A stretch of 5,566 nt of DNA, from positions 1 to 5,566 of the forward strand of contig CAKTJM010000120.1 in NCBI GenBank assembly GCA_934567745.1, given 5' to 3'. Origin of the DNA: an uncultured Eubacteriales bacterium (GTDB lineage: Bacteria > Bacillota > Clostridia > Oscillospirales > Oscillospiraceae). The notes beneath the pieces are model-generated. The model ran no database searches. It was given only the letters and a program-made list of their open reading frames with translations, and was not told the DNA's origin. Shown piece after piece: positions 1-5,566 of the stretch (its first letter is position 1; every line of letters begins with the position of its first letter). A program made the position numbers and the translations under genes.

Positions 1-128
1 CCATGAAGGGCAACGGCGGCACCGTCTCCGTCGCCACCTGGGTCCGCGACGGCCACAGCTTCGCCGACGACGCCGACCAGGGCATCAGCGTCGCGCAGAT
101 GACCGGCATCGTCACCGCCACCCGCTGA
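1..128 (+). CDS. C-terminal fragment of a DUF4367-like protein (5' end outside window)
   Basis: The reading frame is open from the window edge to TGA at 126-128 and shows about 41 residues, starting MKGNGGTVSV. The ATG at 3-5 is probably internal, because there is no room to see an upstream start. The segment aligns with the C-terminus of the protein at 732-1319: KGNGG matches KGDGG, then comes a hydrophobic stretch ending in a Trp, and RDGHSFA matches QDGSSFA. About half of the first 20 positions are identical. It is therefore likely the end of a related protein whose extracytoplasmic domain resembles the DUF4367 group, perhaps the anti-sigma-like partner of another sigma factor further upstream. 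The stop lies 35 nt before the next start, so cotranscription with the sigma gene is plausible. The family call rests on this short alignment only. Confidence 0.6.
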   Translation, partial: MKGNGGTVSVATWVRDGHSFADDADQGISVAQMTGIVTATR

Positions 129-149
129 GCACCGATATCTGACACCGAC

Positions 150-157
150 AGGAGGGA
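150..157 (+). promoter_or_regulatory. Strong ribosome binding site fixing a TTG start
   Basis: AGGAGGGA lies 6 nt upstream of the TTG at 164-166. It is a near-perfect anti-16S match and supports the TTG start of the sigma gene. No in-frame ATG, GTG or TTG follows until the GTG inside sigma region 2, which is too far in. Confidence 0.8.
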
Positions 158-163
158 CCTTCG

Positions 164-751
164 TTGACCGCAGTCCTCACGCTGCCCCAGCGACGGCGAT
201 GGCCGTCGCTGGGGCAGCTCCTCGCCCGGCTCCTGGCCGCCGCGCCCGCGCCCGCCGCGCGGGCCACGGCCCTGGCGCGCTCCGAGGAGCTGCTGCGCCA
301 GTACGGCGACCATGTGTTCCGGCTGGCCTATTCCTATCTCCACAGCCGCGCCGACGCGGAGGACGTCGTACAGGACGTCCTCCTGCGCTACCTCGACACC
401 GCCCCCGTCCTCGACGGGCCGGAGCACGAGAAGGCCTGGCTGCTGCGCGTGGCGGCGAACCTCTGCAAGAACCGCCTGCGCGACGCGGCGGCCCACCGGA
501 CCGACGAGCTGTCCGAGACGCTGGCCGCGGAGGAGCGCGAGGACCTGTCCTACGTCTGGACGGCCGTGAAGGCCCTCCCGGAGGCCCAGCGCGAGGCGGT
601 CCACCTGTTCTATTACGAGGGCTATCCCACCGCCCAGATCGCCGAGATCCTGGGACGGAAGGAGTCCACCGTCCGTTCCGACCTGCGCCGGGCGCGGATG
701 CAGCTGCGGGACCTGCTCAAGGAGGATGACGATGAGGGAAGCATACACTGA
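164..751 (+). CDS. ECF-type RNA polymerase sigma factor (sigma-70 family)
   Basis: This is a 195-residue sigma factor that would direct RNA polymerase to a dedicated set of promoters. Region 2 spans about residues 40-106, with YGDHVFRLAYSYL, then the acidic DAEDVVQDVLLRYL helix and WLLRVAANLCKNRLRD, which is the promoter -10 binding and melting segment. Region 4 spans about residues 133-185, with LPEAQREAVHLFYYEGY and the helix-turn-helix IAEILGRKESTVRSDLRRAR that reads the -35 element. Regions 1 and 3 are absent, as expected for ECF factors. Residues 1-39 form an Ala/Pro/Arg/Leu-rich extension outside the usual fold. Part of it is encoded by a perfect inverted repeat (181-218). The start is TTG, chosen for the ribosome binding site at 150-157. 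The 3' end overlaps the next gene by 20 nt, so the two are translationally linked, as is typical of a sigma factor and its membrane regulator. The target regulon cannot be read from the window. Confidence 0.93.
   Translation: MTAVLTLPQRRRWPSLGQLLARLLAAAPAPAARATALARSEELLRQYGDHVFRLAYSYLHSRADAEDVVQDVLLRYLDTAPVLDGPEHEKAWLLRVAANLCKNRLRDAAAHRTDELSETLAAEEREDLSYVWTAVKALPEAQREAVHLFYYEGYPTAQIAEILGRKESTVRSDLRRARMQLRDLLKEDDDEGSIH
181..218. repeat. Perfect 17-bp inverted repeat, 4-nt loop, in the 5' coding region of the sigma gene
   Basis: The left arm (181-197, GCTGCCCCAGCGACGGC) is exactly complementary to the right arm (202-218), with GATG (198-201) as the loop. It starts 14 nt after the TTG codon and covers codons 6-19 of the sigma gene. 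No T-tract follows on either strand, so it is not a standard intrinsic terminator. In RNA it would form a very stable hairpin within the zone covered by an initiating ribosome. It could act as a translational or transcriptional attenuator, or be an inserted palindromic element. The structure is seen directly; the function is inferred. Confidence 0.85.
719..725 (+). promoter_or_regulatory. Ribosome binding site deciding the start of the membrane partner
   Basis: AAGGAGG ends directly against an ATG at 726 but lies 6 nt from a second in-frame ATG at 732. Normal Shine-Dalgarno spacing favours 732 as the start. The site lies inside the sigma coding region. Confidence 0.75.
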
Positions 752-1319
752 GGTGATGGAGCACCTGTCCCTGACCGAGGTCGAGCGGGCGCGCATCGTG
801 CGCGGCCTGCGCCGCCGGGCGCGGGCGAAGCGGATGCGACGCTGGGGCGGTCTCGCGGCCTGCCTGGTCGTGGCTGTGGCCGTGTGCGCGGTGGCCCTGC
901 CGCAGCTGCGGGAGCCGCCCGTCCAGGTCGTCCCGGACTTCGTCGAGGCCGCAAATGCCACAGAGCTGTCGGAGCTGGTCGGCTTCCCGGTCGCCCAGGC
1001 CGGGGCGCTGCCGTTCGAGGTGGTCGACACCAGCTGGACCGCCCTGTGGCACGAGCTGGCCGAGACGGTCTACACCGGGCCGGATGGCCAGACCGCCACC
1101 CTGCGACAGGGGCAGGGGGCGGACGACGTCTCCGGCGACTGCAACGTCTATGCCGATGTCCAGCCCCTCCCCTTCTCGCAGGGGACCGCCACGCTCAAGG
1201 GCGACGGCGGGCGCTACGTCCTGGCCGTCTGGACACAGGACGGGTCCAGCTTCGCCCTGGCGCTCTCGGAGGGCGTCCCGGCCGAGGACTGGGGCGCGAT
1301 CCTGAATGGGGTCGGCTGA
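732..1319 (+). CDS. Single-pass membrane protein, DUF4367-like, probable anti-sigma/partner of the ECF factor
   Basis: The protein has 195 residues from ATG 732; starting at 726 would add two. Residues 1-37 are charged and probably cytoplasmic, rich in Glu and then in Arg/Lys (VRGLRRRARAKRMRRW). Residues 38-56 form one hydrophobic helix (GGLAACLVVAVAVCAVAL). The basic flank before the helix predicts an inside N-terminus and an outside C-terminus. Residues 69-195 are the extracytoplasmic part, with LSELVGFPV, ETVYTGPDG, then DDVSGDCNVYAD and the end pattern TLKGDGG...W.QDGSSFA. This resembles DUF4367-type domains found next to sigma factors in Clostridia. The gene overlaps the sigma gene by 20 nt. 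I infer that it holds or senses a signal for that sigma factor. The cytoplasmic part is short and lacks the zinc-binding HxxxCxxC pattern of classical ZAS-domain anti-sigma factors, so direct inhibition of the sigma factor is unproven. Confidence 0.75.
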   Translation: MREAYTEVMEHLSLTEVERARIVRGLRRRARAKRMRRWGGLAACLVVAVAVCAVALPQLREPPVQVVPDFVEAANATELSELVGFPVAQAGALPFEVVDTSWTALWHELAETVYTGPDGQTATLRQGQGADDVSGDCNVYADVQPLPFSQGTATLKGDGGRYVLAVWTQDGSSFALALSEGVPAEDWGAILNGVG

Positions 1320-1335
1320 GGCCGCACACAGATAA

Positions 1336-1373
1336 AAAGAGAGACGTCCCGATGGTTTGGAACGTCTCTCTTT
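1336..1373. terminator. Bidirectional intrinsic terminator between convergent genes
   Basis: AAAGAGAGACGT (1336-1347) pairs perfectly with ACGTCTCTCTTT (1362-1373) across a 14-nt loop. On the + strand the stem runs into CGTTTTCTTTC (1374-1384). On the - strand the stem itself ends in a run of T. The hairpin begins 17 nt after the stop of the membrane protein and, read the other way, 19 nt after the stop of the malic enzyme. It is therefore placed to end both transcripts. Confidence 0.88.
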
Positions 1374-1391
1374 CGTTTTCTTTCGTCCGTC

Positions 1392-2558
1392 TCAGAACCG
1401 TGCGTGGCCGGTGCGGCGGGCCTCCTCGGCCACGGCGTCCGCCACGGCCTGGGCCGCCGAGCGGTCCAGCGGGGAGGGCAGGATCTTGTCCGCCGTCGGC
1501 TCCGGCACCATCGCCGCCAGCGCGCGCGCCGCGGCGTGCTTCATCCCCTCGGTGATCTGGACCGCGCCGCAGGAGAGCGCGCCCTTGAACAGGCCGGGGA
1601 AGACCAGCACGTTGTTGATCTGGTTCGGGAAGTCCGACCGGCCCGTCCCGACCACCGCCGCGCCGTGCGCCTTCGCCACGTCGGGCATGATCTCCGGCAC
1701 GGGGTTCGCCATGGCCAGCAGGATCGGATCCTTCGCCATGCTCTCGACCATCTCGCCCGTCACCAGACCGGGGCGGGAGACGCCGATGAACACGTCCGCC
1801 CCCACCAGCGCGTCCGCCAGGGAGCCGTGCTGATGCGCGCGGTTCGTCCGGGCGGCCAGCTCCGCGTGGTGCGGCAGCAGGCCGGGGTCGCCCTCGCAGA
1901 GGATGCCGTCCCGGTCGCACAGGACCATGTGCTCGAAGCCCAGGTCCAGCAGCAGGCGGGCGGCCGCGCCGCCGGCCGCGCCGATGCCGTTCAGGACGAC
2001 CTTCACGTCCTCCTTGCGCTTGCCGACGACCTTGAGCGCGTTCGTCAGCGCCGCCGTGATGACCACGGCCGTGCCGTGCTGGTCGTCGTGGAAGACAGGG
2101 ATGTCACAGACCTCCTTGAGCCGCCGCTCCACCTCGAAGCAGCGGGGGGCGGAGATGTCCTCCAGGTTGATGCCGCCGAAGCTCTTGGAGATGTGCGCGA
2201 TGGTCGTGACCATCTCGTCCACGTCCTGCGTGTCCACGCACAGCGGGATGGCGTCCACCCCCGCGAACTCCTTGAACAGCACGCACTTGCCCTCCATGAC
2301 GGGCATGCCCGCCAGCGGGCCGATGTCCCCCAGCCCGAGCACCGCCGAGCCGTCGGTGATGACCGCGACCAGGTTCTGCCGCCGCGTGAGCGCGAACGAG
2401 GCCTGCGGGTCCTTCTCGATGACCAGGCACGGCGCCGCCACGCCCGGTGTATATGCCAGCGACAGGTCCTCCTGCGTGCGGATCGGATAGCGGGAGACGA
2501 CCTCCAGCTTGCCCTTCAGCTCGTAGTGGAGCGCCAACGATCTTTCACTGATGTCCAT
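1392..2558 (-). CDS. Malic enzyme, small single-domain bacterial form (NAD(P)-dependent, decarboxylating)
   Basis: The protein has 388 residues and converts L-malate to pyruvate and CO2 while reducing NAD(P)+. Seen in sequence: LSLAYTPGVAAPC with the catalytic Tyr36, MPVMEGKCVLFKEFAGVDA with the catalytic Lys91, metal-binding Glu133-Asp134 in INLEDISAP and Asp159 in FHDDQHGTA, the Rossmann loop NGIGAAGGAAA (190-200), ANPVPE (285-289) and RSDFPNQINN (307-316). Residue roles are assigned from the malic enzyme family. The length fits stand-alone enzymes; there is no fused phosphotransacetylase-like domain as in MaeB hybrids. The coenzyme is uncertain. An acidic residue (Asp215 in LCDRDG) after the second Rossmann strand could favour NAD, but similar residues occur in NADP enzymes. 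It lies 26 nt after fumarase on the same strand, last in its operon and next to a terminator. Its ribosome binding site is weaker than those of its neighbours (GAAAGG, 11 nt upstream). Confidence 0.95.
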   Translation of the reverse strand: MDISERSLALHYELKGKLEVVSRYPIRTQEDLSLAYTPGVAAPCLVIEKDPQASFALTRRQNLVAVITDGSAVLGLGDIGPLAGMPVMEGKCVLFKEFAGVDAIPLCVDTQDVDEMVTTIAHISKSFGGINLEDISAPRCFEVERRLKEVCDIPVFHDDQHGTAVVITAALTNALKVVGKRKEDVKVVLNGIGAAGGAAARLLLDLGFEHMVLCDRDGILCEGDPGLLPHHAELAARTNRAHQHGSLADALVGADVFIGVSRPGLVTGEMVESMAKDPILLAMANPVPEIMPDVAKAHGAAVVGTGRSDFPNQINNVLVFPGLFKGALSCGAVQITEGMKHAAARALAAMVPEPTADKILPSPLDRSAAQAVADAVAEEARRTGHARF

Positions 2559-2584
2559 TCGTCACACGACCTTTCTCGTTCCCA

Positions 2585-3949
2585 TCATGCCATCTCTTCC
2601 GGGTGGAAGGCCGCATCGAACGCCTCGGCCGTCATCAGGCCCAGGCGCAGCGTCGCCTCCCGCAGGGAGATGTCCTCCTTATGCGCCAGCTTGGCGATCT
2701 TCGCGCCGTTCTCATACCCGACCAGGGGCGTGAGGGCCGTGACCGTCATGAGCGAGCGCTCCAGGTTCTCCGCCATCTTCGCACGGTCCGCCTTCAGCCC
2801 CACGAGGCAGCGGTCCGTGAAGCTCACCATCGCGTCGGCGAGCAGGCGGACCGATTGCAGGTACTCATGCGCGAGGACCGGCATGAAGACGTTCAGCTCG
2901 AAGTTGCCCTGCGACGCCGCGAAGCCGATCGCCGCGTCGTTGCCCATCACCTGCACCGCGACCATGGTCATGGCCTCGCACTGGGTCGGGTTGACCTTGC
3001 CGGGCATGATGGACGAGCCGGGCTCGTTCTCGGGGATCGTGATCTCCCCCAGGCCGCAGCGCGGGCCGGAGGCCAGCCAGCGCACGTCGTTGGCGATCTT
3101 CATGAGGTCCGCCGCCAGCGCCTTGAGCGCCCCGTGGGAGAAGACCAGCGCGTCCTTCGCGGTGAGGGCGTGGAACTTGTCCGCCGCCGTGCGGAAGGGC
3201 AGGCCCGTCCGCTGGGCGATGGCCGCGGCCACCGCGGTGTCGAAGCCCTGCGGCGCGTTCAGCCCCGTGCCGACCGCCGTCCCGCCGAGGGCCAGCTCGT
3301 ACAGGCCGTCCATCGACGCCGCGACCATCGACCGGGCGTGGGCGATCATCGACCGCCAGCCGCCGATCTCCTGCCCGAAGCGGATCGGCACCGCGTCCTG
3401 CAGATGCGTCCGGCCCGTCTTCACGACGTCCCGGTTCTCCTCCGCCAGCCGCGCCAGCGTGCCCTCGATCTTGTCGAGGGCGGGCAGGAGCTGCTCGTGC
3501 AGCGCCTGGACCGCCGCGATGTGCAGCGCCGTCGGGAAGGTGTCGTTCGAACTCTGCGACATGTTCACGTGGTCGTTCGGGTGCAGCAGCGCCGTGCCCG
3601 CCTGGGCGTTGCCGTAGTGGGCGATGACCTCGTTGCAGTTCATGTTCGTCTGCGTGCCGCTCCCCGTCTGCCACACGGCCAGGGGGAACTCCGCGGCCAG
3701 CTCGCCGCGGCCGATGGCCGCGCAGGCGTCCACGATGCGGTCGCGGCGCGCGGCGTCGAGCTTACCGAGCTGGGCATTGGCCTCGGCCGCCGCCGCCTTC
3801 AGGACCGCGAAGGCCCGGATGATCTCGGGCGGCATCTTCTCCGTCCCGATGGGGAAATTCTCAAGGCTCCGCTGGGTCTGCGCCCCCCAGAGCCGGTCGG
3901 ACGGCACCCGGACCTCGCCCATGGTGTCGTGTTCGATGCGGTATCCCAT
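2585..3949 (-). CDS. fumC: Class II fumarate hydratase (fumarase C)
   Basis: This is a 454-residue cytosolic enzyme that reversibly hydrates fumarate to L-malate, active as a tetramer in its family. The N-terminus [20 protein letters not shown] is fumarase-like. [14 protein letters not shown] (97-110), [14 protein letters not shown] (123-136) and [12 protein letters not shown] (178-189, with active-site His182) follow. The superfamily signature [11 protein letters not shown] is at 311-321 and carries the catalytic serine loop. The Gly in MPGKVNP and the N-terminal motif favour fumarase over aspartase, which usually has MPAKVNP. The length matches FumC. Class II enzymes need no iron-sulphur cluster, unlike the two-subunit class I fumarases common in anaerobes. 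The start is supported by AAGGAGG at 3959-3965, 9 nt upstream and inside the preceding sirtuin gene, which ends 4 nt before this ATG, so translation is probably coupled. It feeds malate to the malic enzyme encoded next. Confidence 0.97.
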   Translation of the reverse strand: MGYRIEHDTMGEVRVPSDRLWGAQTQRSLENFPIGTEKMPPEIIRAFAVLKAAAAEANAQLGKLDAARRDRIVDACAAIGRGELAAEFPLAVWQTGSGTQTNMNCNEVIAHYGNAQAGTALLHPNDHVNMSQSSNDTFPTALHIAAVQALHEQLLPALDKIEGTLARLAEENRDVVKTGRTHLQDAVPIRFGQEIGGWRSMIAHARSMVAASMDGLYELALGGTAVGTGLNAPQGFDTAVAAAIAQRTGLPFRTAADKFHALTAKDALVFSHGALKALAADLMKIANDVRWLASGPRCGLGEITIPENEPGSSIMPGKVNPTQCEAMTMVAVQVMGNDAAIGFAASQGNFELNVFMPVLAHEYLQSVRLLADAMVSFTDRCLVGLKADRAKMAENLERSLMTVTALTPLVGYENGAKIAKLAHKEDISLREATLRLGLMTAEAFDAAFHPEEMA

Positions 3950-3953
3950 CCGC

Positions 3954-4709
3954 TCATGCCTCCTTCGTCAAGTCCAGTTGAGAGAAGATCTCGTTGAAGT
4001 CGCCGTTGACCACCAGGCCGGCCCGTGCGTCGTAGACGAACGGCGGGGCGTTGAAGACGACCATCTTGTGCCCCTGGAAGGCGTGGAACAGGTTCGGCAC
4101 CGGGAACTCCGCCATCGCCGAGGCGTCCAGCAGCAGCACGTCCGCCTCGCGCACGAGCTGCATCGCCCGCTCGATCAGGGCGAAGTCGTACGGCTCCTCC
4201 CGCATCACGATCGCGGGGCGCACGAAGTCGCCGCACATGTCCACGTTGCAGTAGGCGATCGGCGTGGGGCTGTCCACGATGTAGAAGAAATCGAGGAACT
4301 TCTCGCATTTGGCACACCAGGACCGCATCACCGAGCCGTGCAGCTCCAGGACCTCCCGGCTGCCCGCCTCCTGATGGATGCCGTCGATGTTCACCGTCAC
4401 GATCGCGCGCAGCTTCCCGGCCGCCTCCAGGTCCGCGAGGAACTGGTGCGCCGGGCCGGGCTTGGCCTCGAGCACCGGGGCCAGGATCCGCTCGCGGTAG
4501 TATTTATAGAAGTAGAAGGGGTACCGCTGAAGGAAGACCTTCGACAGGATCTCGTCCGGCGGATACTTGTAGGTCTCCAGGAAGCCCTCGTCCATCGCGC
4601 GGTAGTCCGGGAAGCCCGCCGCGGCGGAGAAGCCCTTCCCGCTGATGAAGACGACGTTGTCGCTCTCCCGCAGCCATTTCTCCAGTCTGTACCGTTCCGA
4701 GCTGGTCAT
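3954..4709 (-). CDS. Divergent Sir2-family protein with altered NAD-binding motifs
   Basis: The protein has 251 residues and aligns along its whole length with the sirtuin encoded just upstream. Retained: the four zinc cysteines (132, 135 in WCAKC; 154, 159 in YCNVDMC), the putative catalytic His124 in LELHGS, Asn107 and Asp109 in VNIDGIH, and PDYR (34-37). Changed: the canonical GAGVSTESGIPDFR is [14 protein letters not shown] (24-37), TQNIDG is TVNIDG (105-110, losing the conserved Gln), the GTSL nucleotide-binding motif is DASA (195-198), and LINK is VFNA. It may be a sirtuin with a different activity or an NAD-poor regulatory partner. It is not a decayed gene, since the frame is intact and the core is conserved. 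Its ATG lies 4 nt after the stop of the canonical sirtuin, with GAGG 7 nt upstream. The substrate is unknown. Confidence 0.88.
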   Translation of the reverse strand: MTSSERYRLEKWLRESDNVVFISGKGFSAAAGFPDYRAMDEGFLETYKYPPDEILSKVFLQRYPFYFYKYYRERILAPVLEAKPGPAHQFLADLEAAGKLRAIVTVNIDGIHQEAGSREVLELHGSVMRSWCAKCEKFLDFFYIVDSPTPIAYCNVDMCGDFVRPAIVMREEPYDFALIERAMQLVREADVLLLDASAMAEFPVPNLFHAFQGHKMVVFNAPPFVYDARAGLVVNGDFNEIFSQLDLTKEA

Positions 4710-4713
4710 GGCC

Positions 4714-5448
4714 TCACCTCACCACGATCTGGGAGAGGACCTCCCCGATCGGCGCGTTGATGGCCAGGCTGGCCATGTCGTCCATGCTCGTCTGGGACTT
4801 GTTGATGAGCACCAGCCGTTTCCCCTGGTAATAATTGACGAGGCCCGCCGCCGGGTAGACGACCAGCGAGGTCCCGCCGATGATGAGCATATCCGCGTGG
4901 CGGATCGCCGAGATGGCCCCCGCCAGCACGTCCTGGTCGAGCGCCTCCTCGTAGAGGACCACGTCCGGCCGGACGATGCCCTTGCAGCCGGGCGTCTCGC
5001 AGTAGGGCAGGCCCTTCGTGCTCTTGATGAACGACACGGGGTACTTCCTCCCGCACCGGGGGCAGTAGTTGCGCAGGGTGGAGCCGTGCAGCTCGAAGAC
5101 GTTCCTGCTGCCCGCCGCCTGGTGGAGGCCGTCGATGTTCTGCGTCACGACGGCGGTGAGCTTCTCGGCGCGCTCCAGCTCCGCGAGCTTGCGATGCGCC
5201 GCGTTGGGCTTGGCACCCTCGATCAGCATCTTGTCGCGGTAGAACCGATAGAACTCCTCGGGCTTATGCTCGAAGAAGCTGTGGCTGAGGATAGTCTCCG
5301 GCGGCCAGTCGTACTTCTGGTGGTACAGGCCGTCGGTGCTGCGGAAGTCCGGGATCCCGCTCTCGGTGGAGACCCCGGCCCCGCCGAAGAAGACGATGGC
5401 ATGGCTCTCGTCGATCCACTGCTGTAACGTCGCGATGTCCTTTTCCAT
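4714..5448 (-). CDS. NAD-dependent protein deacylase, Sir2 family (sirtuin)
   Basis: This is a 244-residue sirtuin that removes acetyl or other acyl groups from lysine side chains, using NAD+ and releasing nicotinamide and O-acyl-ADP-ribose. All hallmarks are present: GGAGVSTESGIPDFRS (22-37), TQNIDGLHQAAGS (102-114), catalytic His121 in FELHGS, zinc cysteines 129 and 132 (YCPRC) and 150 and 155 (YCETPGC), GIVRPDVV (157-164), GGTSLVVYPAAG (191-202) and LINKSQT (214-220). The single-domain length and the motifs resemble class U sirtuins such as the Thermotoga enzyme, based on family knowledge rather than a tree. I chose ATG 5448 over an in-frame ATG at 5472. AGGAGGT lies 8 nt before 5448, whereas 5472 has no ribosome binding site and sits in what looks like the end of the upstream gene. 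It is followed after 4 nt by its divergent paralogue. Acyl substrate preference cannot be read from the sequence. Confidence 0.96.
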   Translation of the reverse strand: MEKDIATLQQWIDESHAIVFFGGAGVSTESGIPDFRSTDGLYHQKYDWPPETILSHSFFEHKPEEFYRFYRDKMLIEGAKPNAAHRKLAELERAEKLTAVVTQNIDGLHQAAGSRNVFELHGSTLRNYCPRCGRKYPVSFIKSTKGLPYCETPGCKGIVRPDVVLYEEALDQDVLAGAISAIRHADMLIIGGTSLVVYPAAGLVNYYQGKRLVLINKSQTSMDDMASLAINAPIGEVLSQIVVR

Positions 5449-5456
5449 TTCAGGGT

Positions 5457-5463
5457 ACCTCCT
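5457..5463 (-). promoter_or_regulatory. Ribosome binding site deciding the sirtuin start
   Basis: AGGAGGT on the - strand, 8 nt before ATG 5448. It supports the shorter 244-residue sirtuin over the version starting at 5472, which would place this site within its own coding sequence. Confidence 0.82.
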
Positions 5464-5468
5464 ATCCC

Positions 5469-5566
5469 TCATCTGCGCCCGCGCGGGCGGCGCTGCTGCG
5501 GCGGACGCTTCGGGCCCGTGCCCCGGCGCTCGTCCCTGGCCGTCCGGCGGTGCTGCTGTCCTGTGG
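5469..5566 (-). CDS. C-terminal tail of an unidentified basic protein (5' end outside window)
   Basis: On the - strand one frame is open from the window edge to TGA at 5471-5469, giving about 31 residues rich in Arg, Gln and Pro, ending GPKRPPQQRRPRGRR. Its stop is 20 nt before the sirtuin ATG, with the sirtuin ribosome binding site in the gap. That spacing is normal for an upstream operon member. Disordered basic tails like this occur in RNA-binding proteins such as helicases, RNase R-like exonucleases and ribosome assembly factors, but the fragment is too short to name. The other two - strand frames are also open over most of this GC-rich stretch, so the frame choice rests on composition and stop placement. 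Confidence 0.45.
   Translation of the reverse strand, partial: TGQQHRRTARDERRGTGPKRPPQQRRPRGRR

Noticed and set aside
1404..3617. A very long open frame (737 codons) on the + strand, opposite the malic enzyme and fumarase genes.
   Set aside because: It is antisense to two clearly conserved enzymes, its translation is low-complexity and rich in Arg, Ala, His and Asp with no recognisable domain, and such frames are expected from third-position GC bias in high-GC genes.
2585..3949. Aspartate ammonia-lyase as an alternative to fumarase.
   Set aside because: The N-terminal [17 protein letters not shown] motif and the MPGKVNP form of the signature match fumarase, and the neighbouring malic enzyme uses its product.
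2603..3997. A 464-codon + strand open frame antisense to fumarase.
   Set aside because: It is a compositional shadow of the fumarase gene with no domain, no good ribosome binding site and Arg/Val/Leu/His-rich repetitive content.
3954..4709. The divergent sirtuin as a pseudogene.
   Set aside because: The frame is full length, the zinc cysteines, catalytic His and ribosome binding site are intact, and its 3' end carries the fumarase ribosome binding site, all pointing to a maintained gene.
4645..5427. A 260-codon + strand open frame antisense to both sirtuins.
   Set aside because: The opposite strand encodes unmistakable Sir2 motifs over the whole span; this frame shows none.
5449..5472. An eight-residue N-terminal extension of the canonical sirtuin from ATG 5472.
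   Set aside because: The AGGAGGT site at 5457-5463 has ideal spacing to ATG 5448, while 5472 has none and overlaps the end of the likely upstream gene.
5476..5489. A 14-nt self-complementary GC palindrome near the right edge.
   Set aside because: The hairpin stem would be only 5 bp with no T-tract, and such short GC palindromes are common at this base composition; it probably encodes Arg/Gly/Pro in the upstream tail.

Overview
This is a high-GC bacterial window with densely packed genes, strong Shine-Dalgarno sites, a TTG start and very short intergenic gaps. No taxonomic marker gene is present. Two features resemble what is common in Clostridia: the pairing of an ECF sigma factor with a single-pass membrane protein resembling the DUF4367 group, and a class-U-type sirtuin. 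A high-GC anaerobic Firmicute (for example from the Oscillospirales) is therefore my best guess. A high-GC actinobacterium such as a coriobacterium cannot be excluded. This placement is inference.

Left part, + strand (1-1319): the tail of a DUF4367-like protein (1-128), an ECF-type sigma-70 factor (164-751), and a membrane-anchored DUF4367-like protein that overlaps the sigma gene by 20 nt (732-1319) and is probably its anti-sigma or partner protein. The two DUF4367-like C-termini align with each other, so the sigma gene lies between two related genes. A perfect 17-bp inverted repeat with a 4-nt loop lies inside the first codons of the sigma gene (181-218). The unit ends at a hairpin (1336-1373) that also serves the convergent right-hand operon.

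Right part, - strand (5566 down to 1392): a tight operon. In transcription order it holds the basic C-terminal tail of an unidentified protein, a canonical Sir2 deacylase (5448-4714), a divergent Sir2 paralogue (4709-3954), class II fumarase (3949-2585) and a small malic enzyme (2558-1392). The gaps are 20, 4, 4 and 26 nt. Fumarase and malic enzyme catalyse consecutive steps, fumarate to malate to pyruvate plus CO2 with reduction of NAD(P). The sirtuins consume NAD+ while removing acyl groups from lysines. The layout therefore suggests C4-acid metabolism physically linked to NAD-dependent protein deacylation.

The most interesting items are the second sirtuin, which keeps its zinc cysteines and catalytic histidine but has rewritten NAD-binding motifs; the sirtuin-sirtuin-fumarase-malic enzyme operon; the hairpin at the start of the sigma gene; and the sigma gene flanked by related membrane-protein genes. 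No tRNA, rRNA, CRISPR array, insertion sequence or phage gene is visible. No stretch longer than 300 bases lacks a gene.
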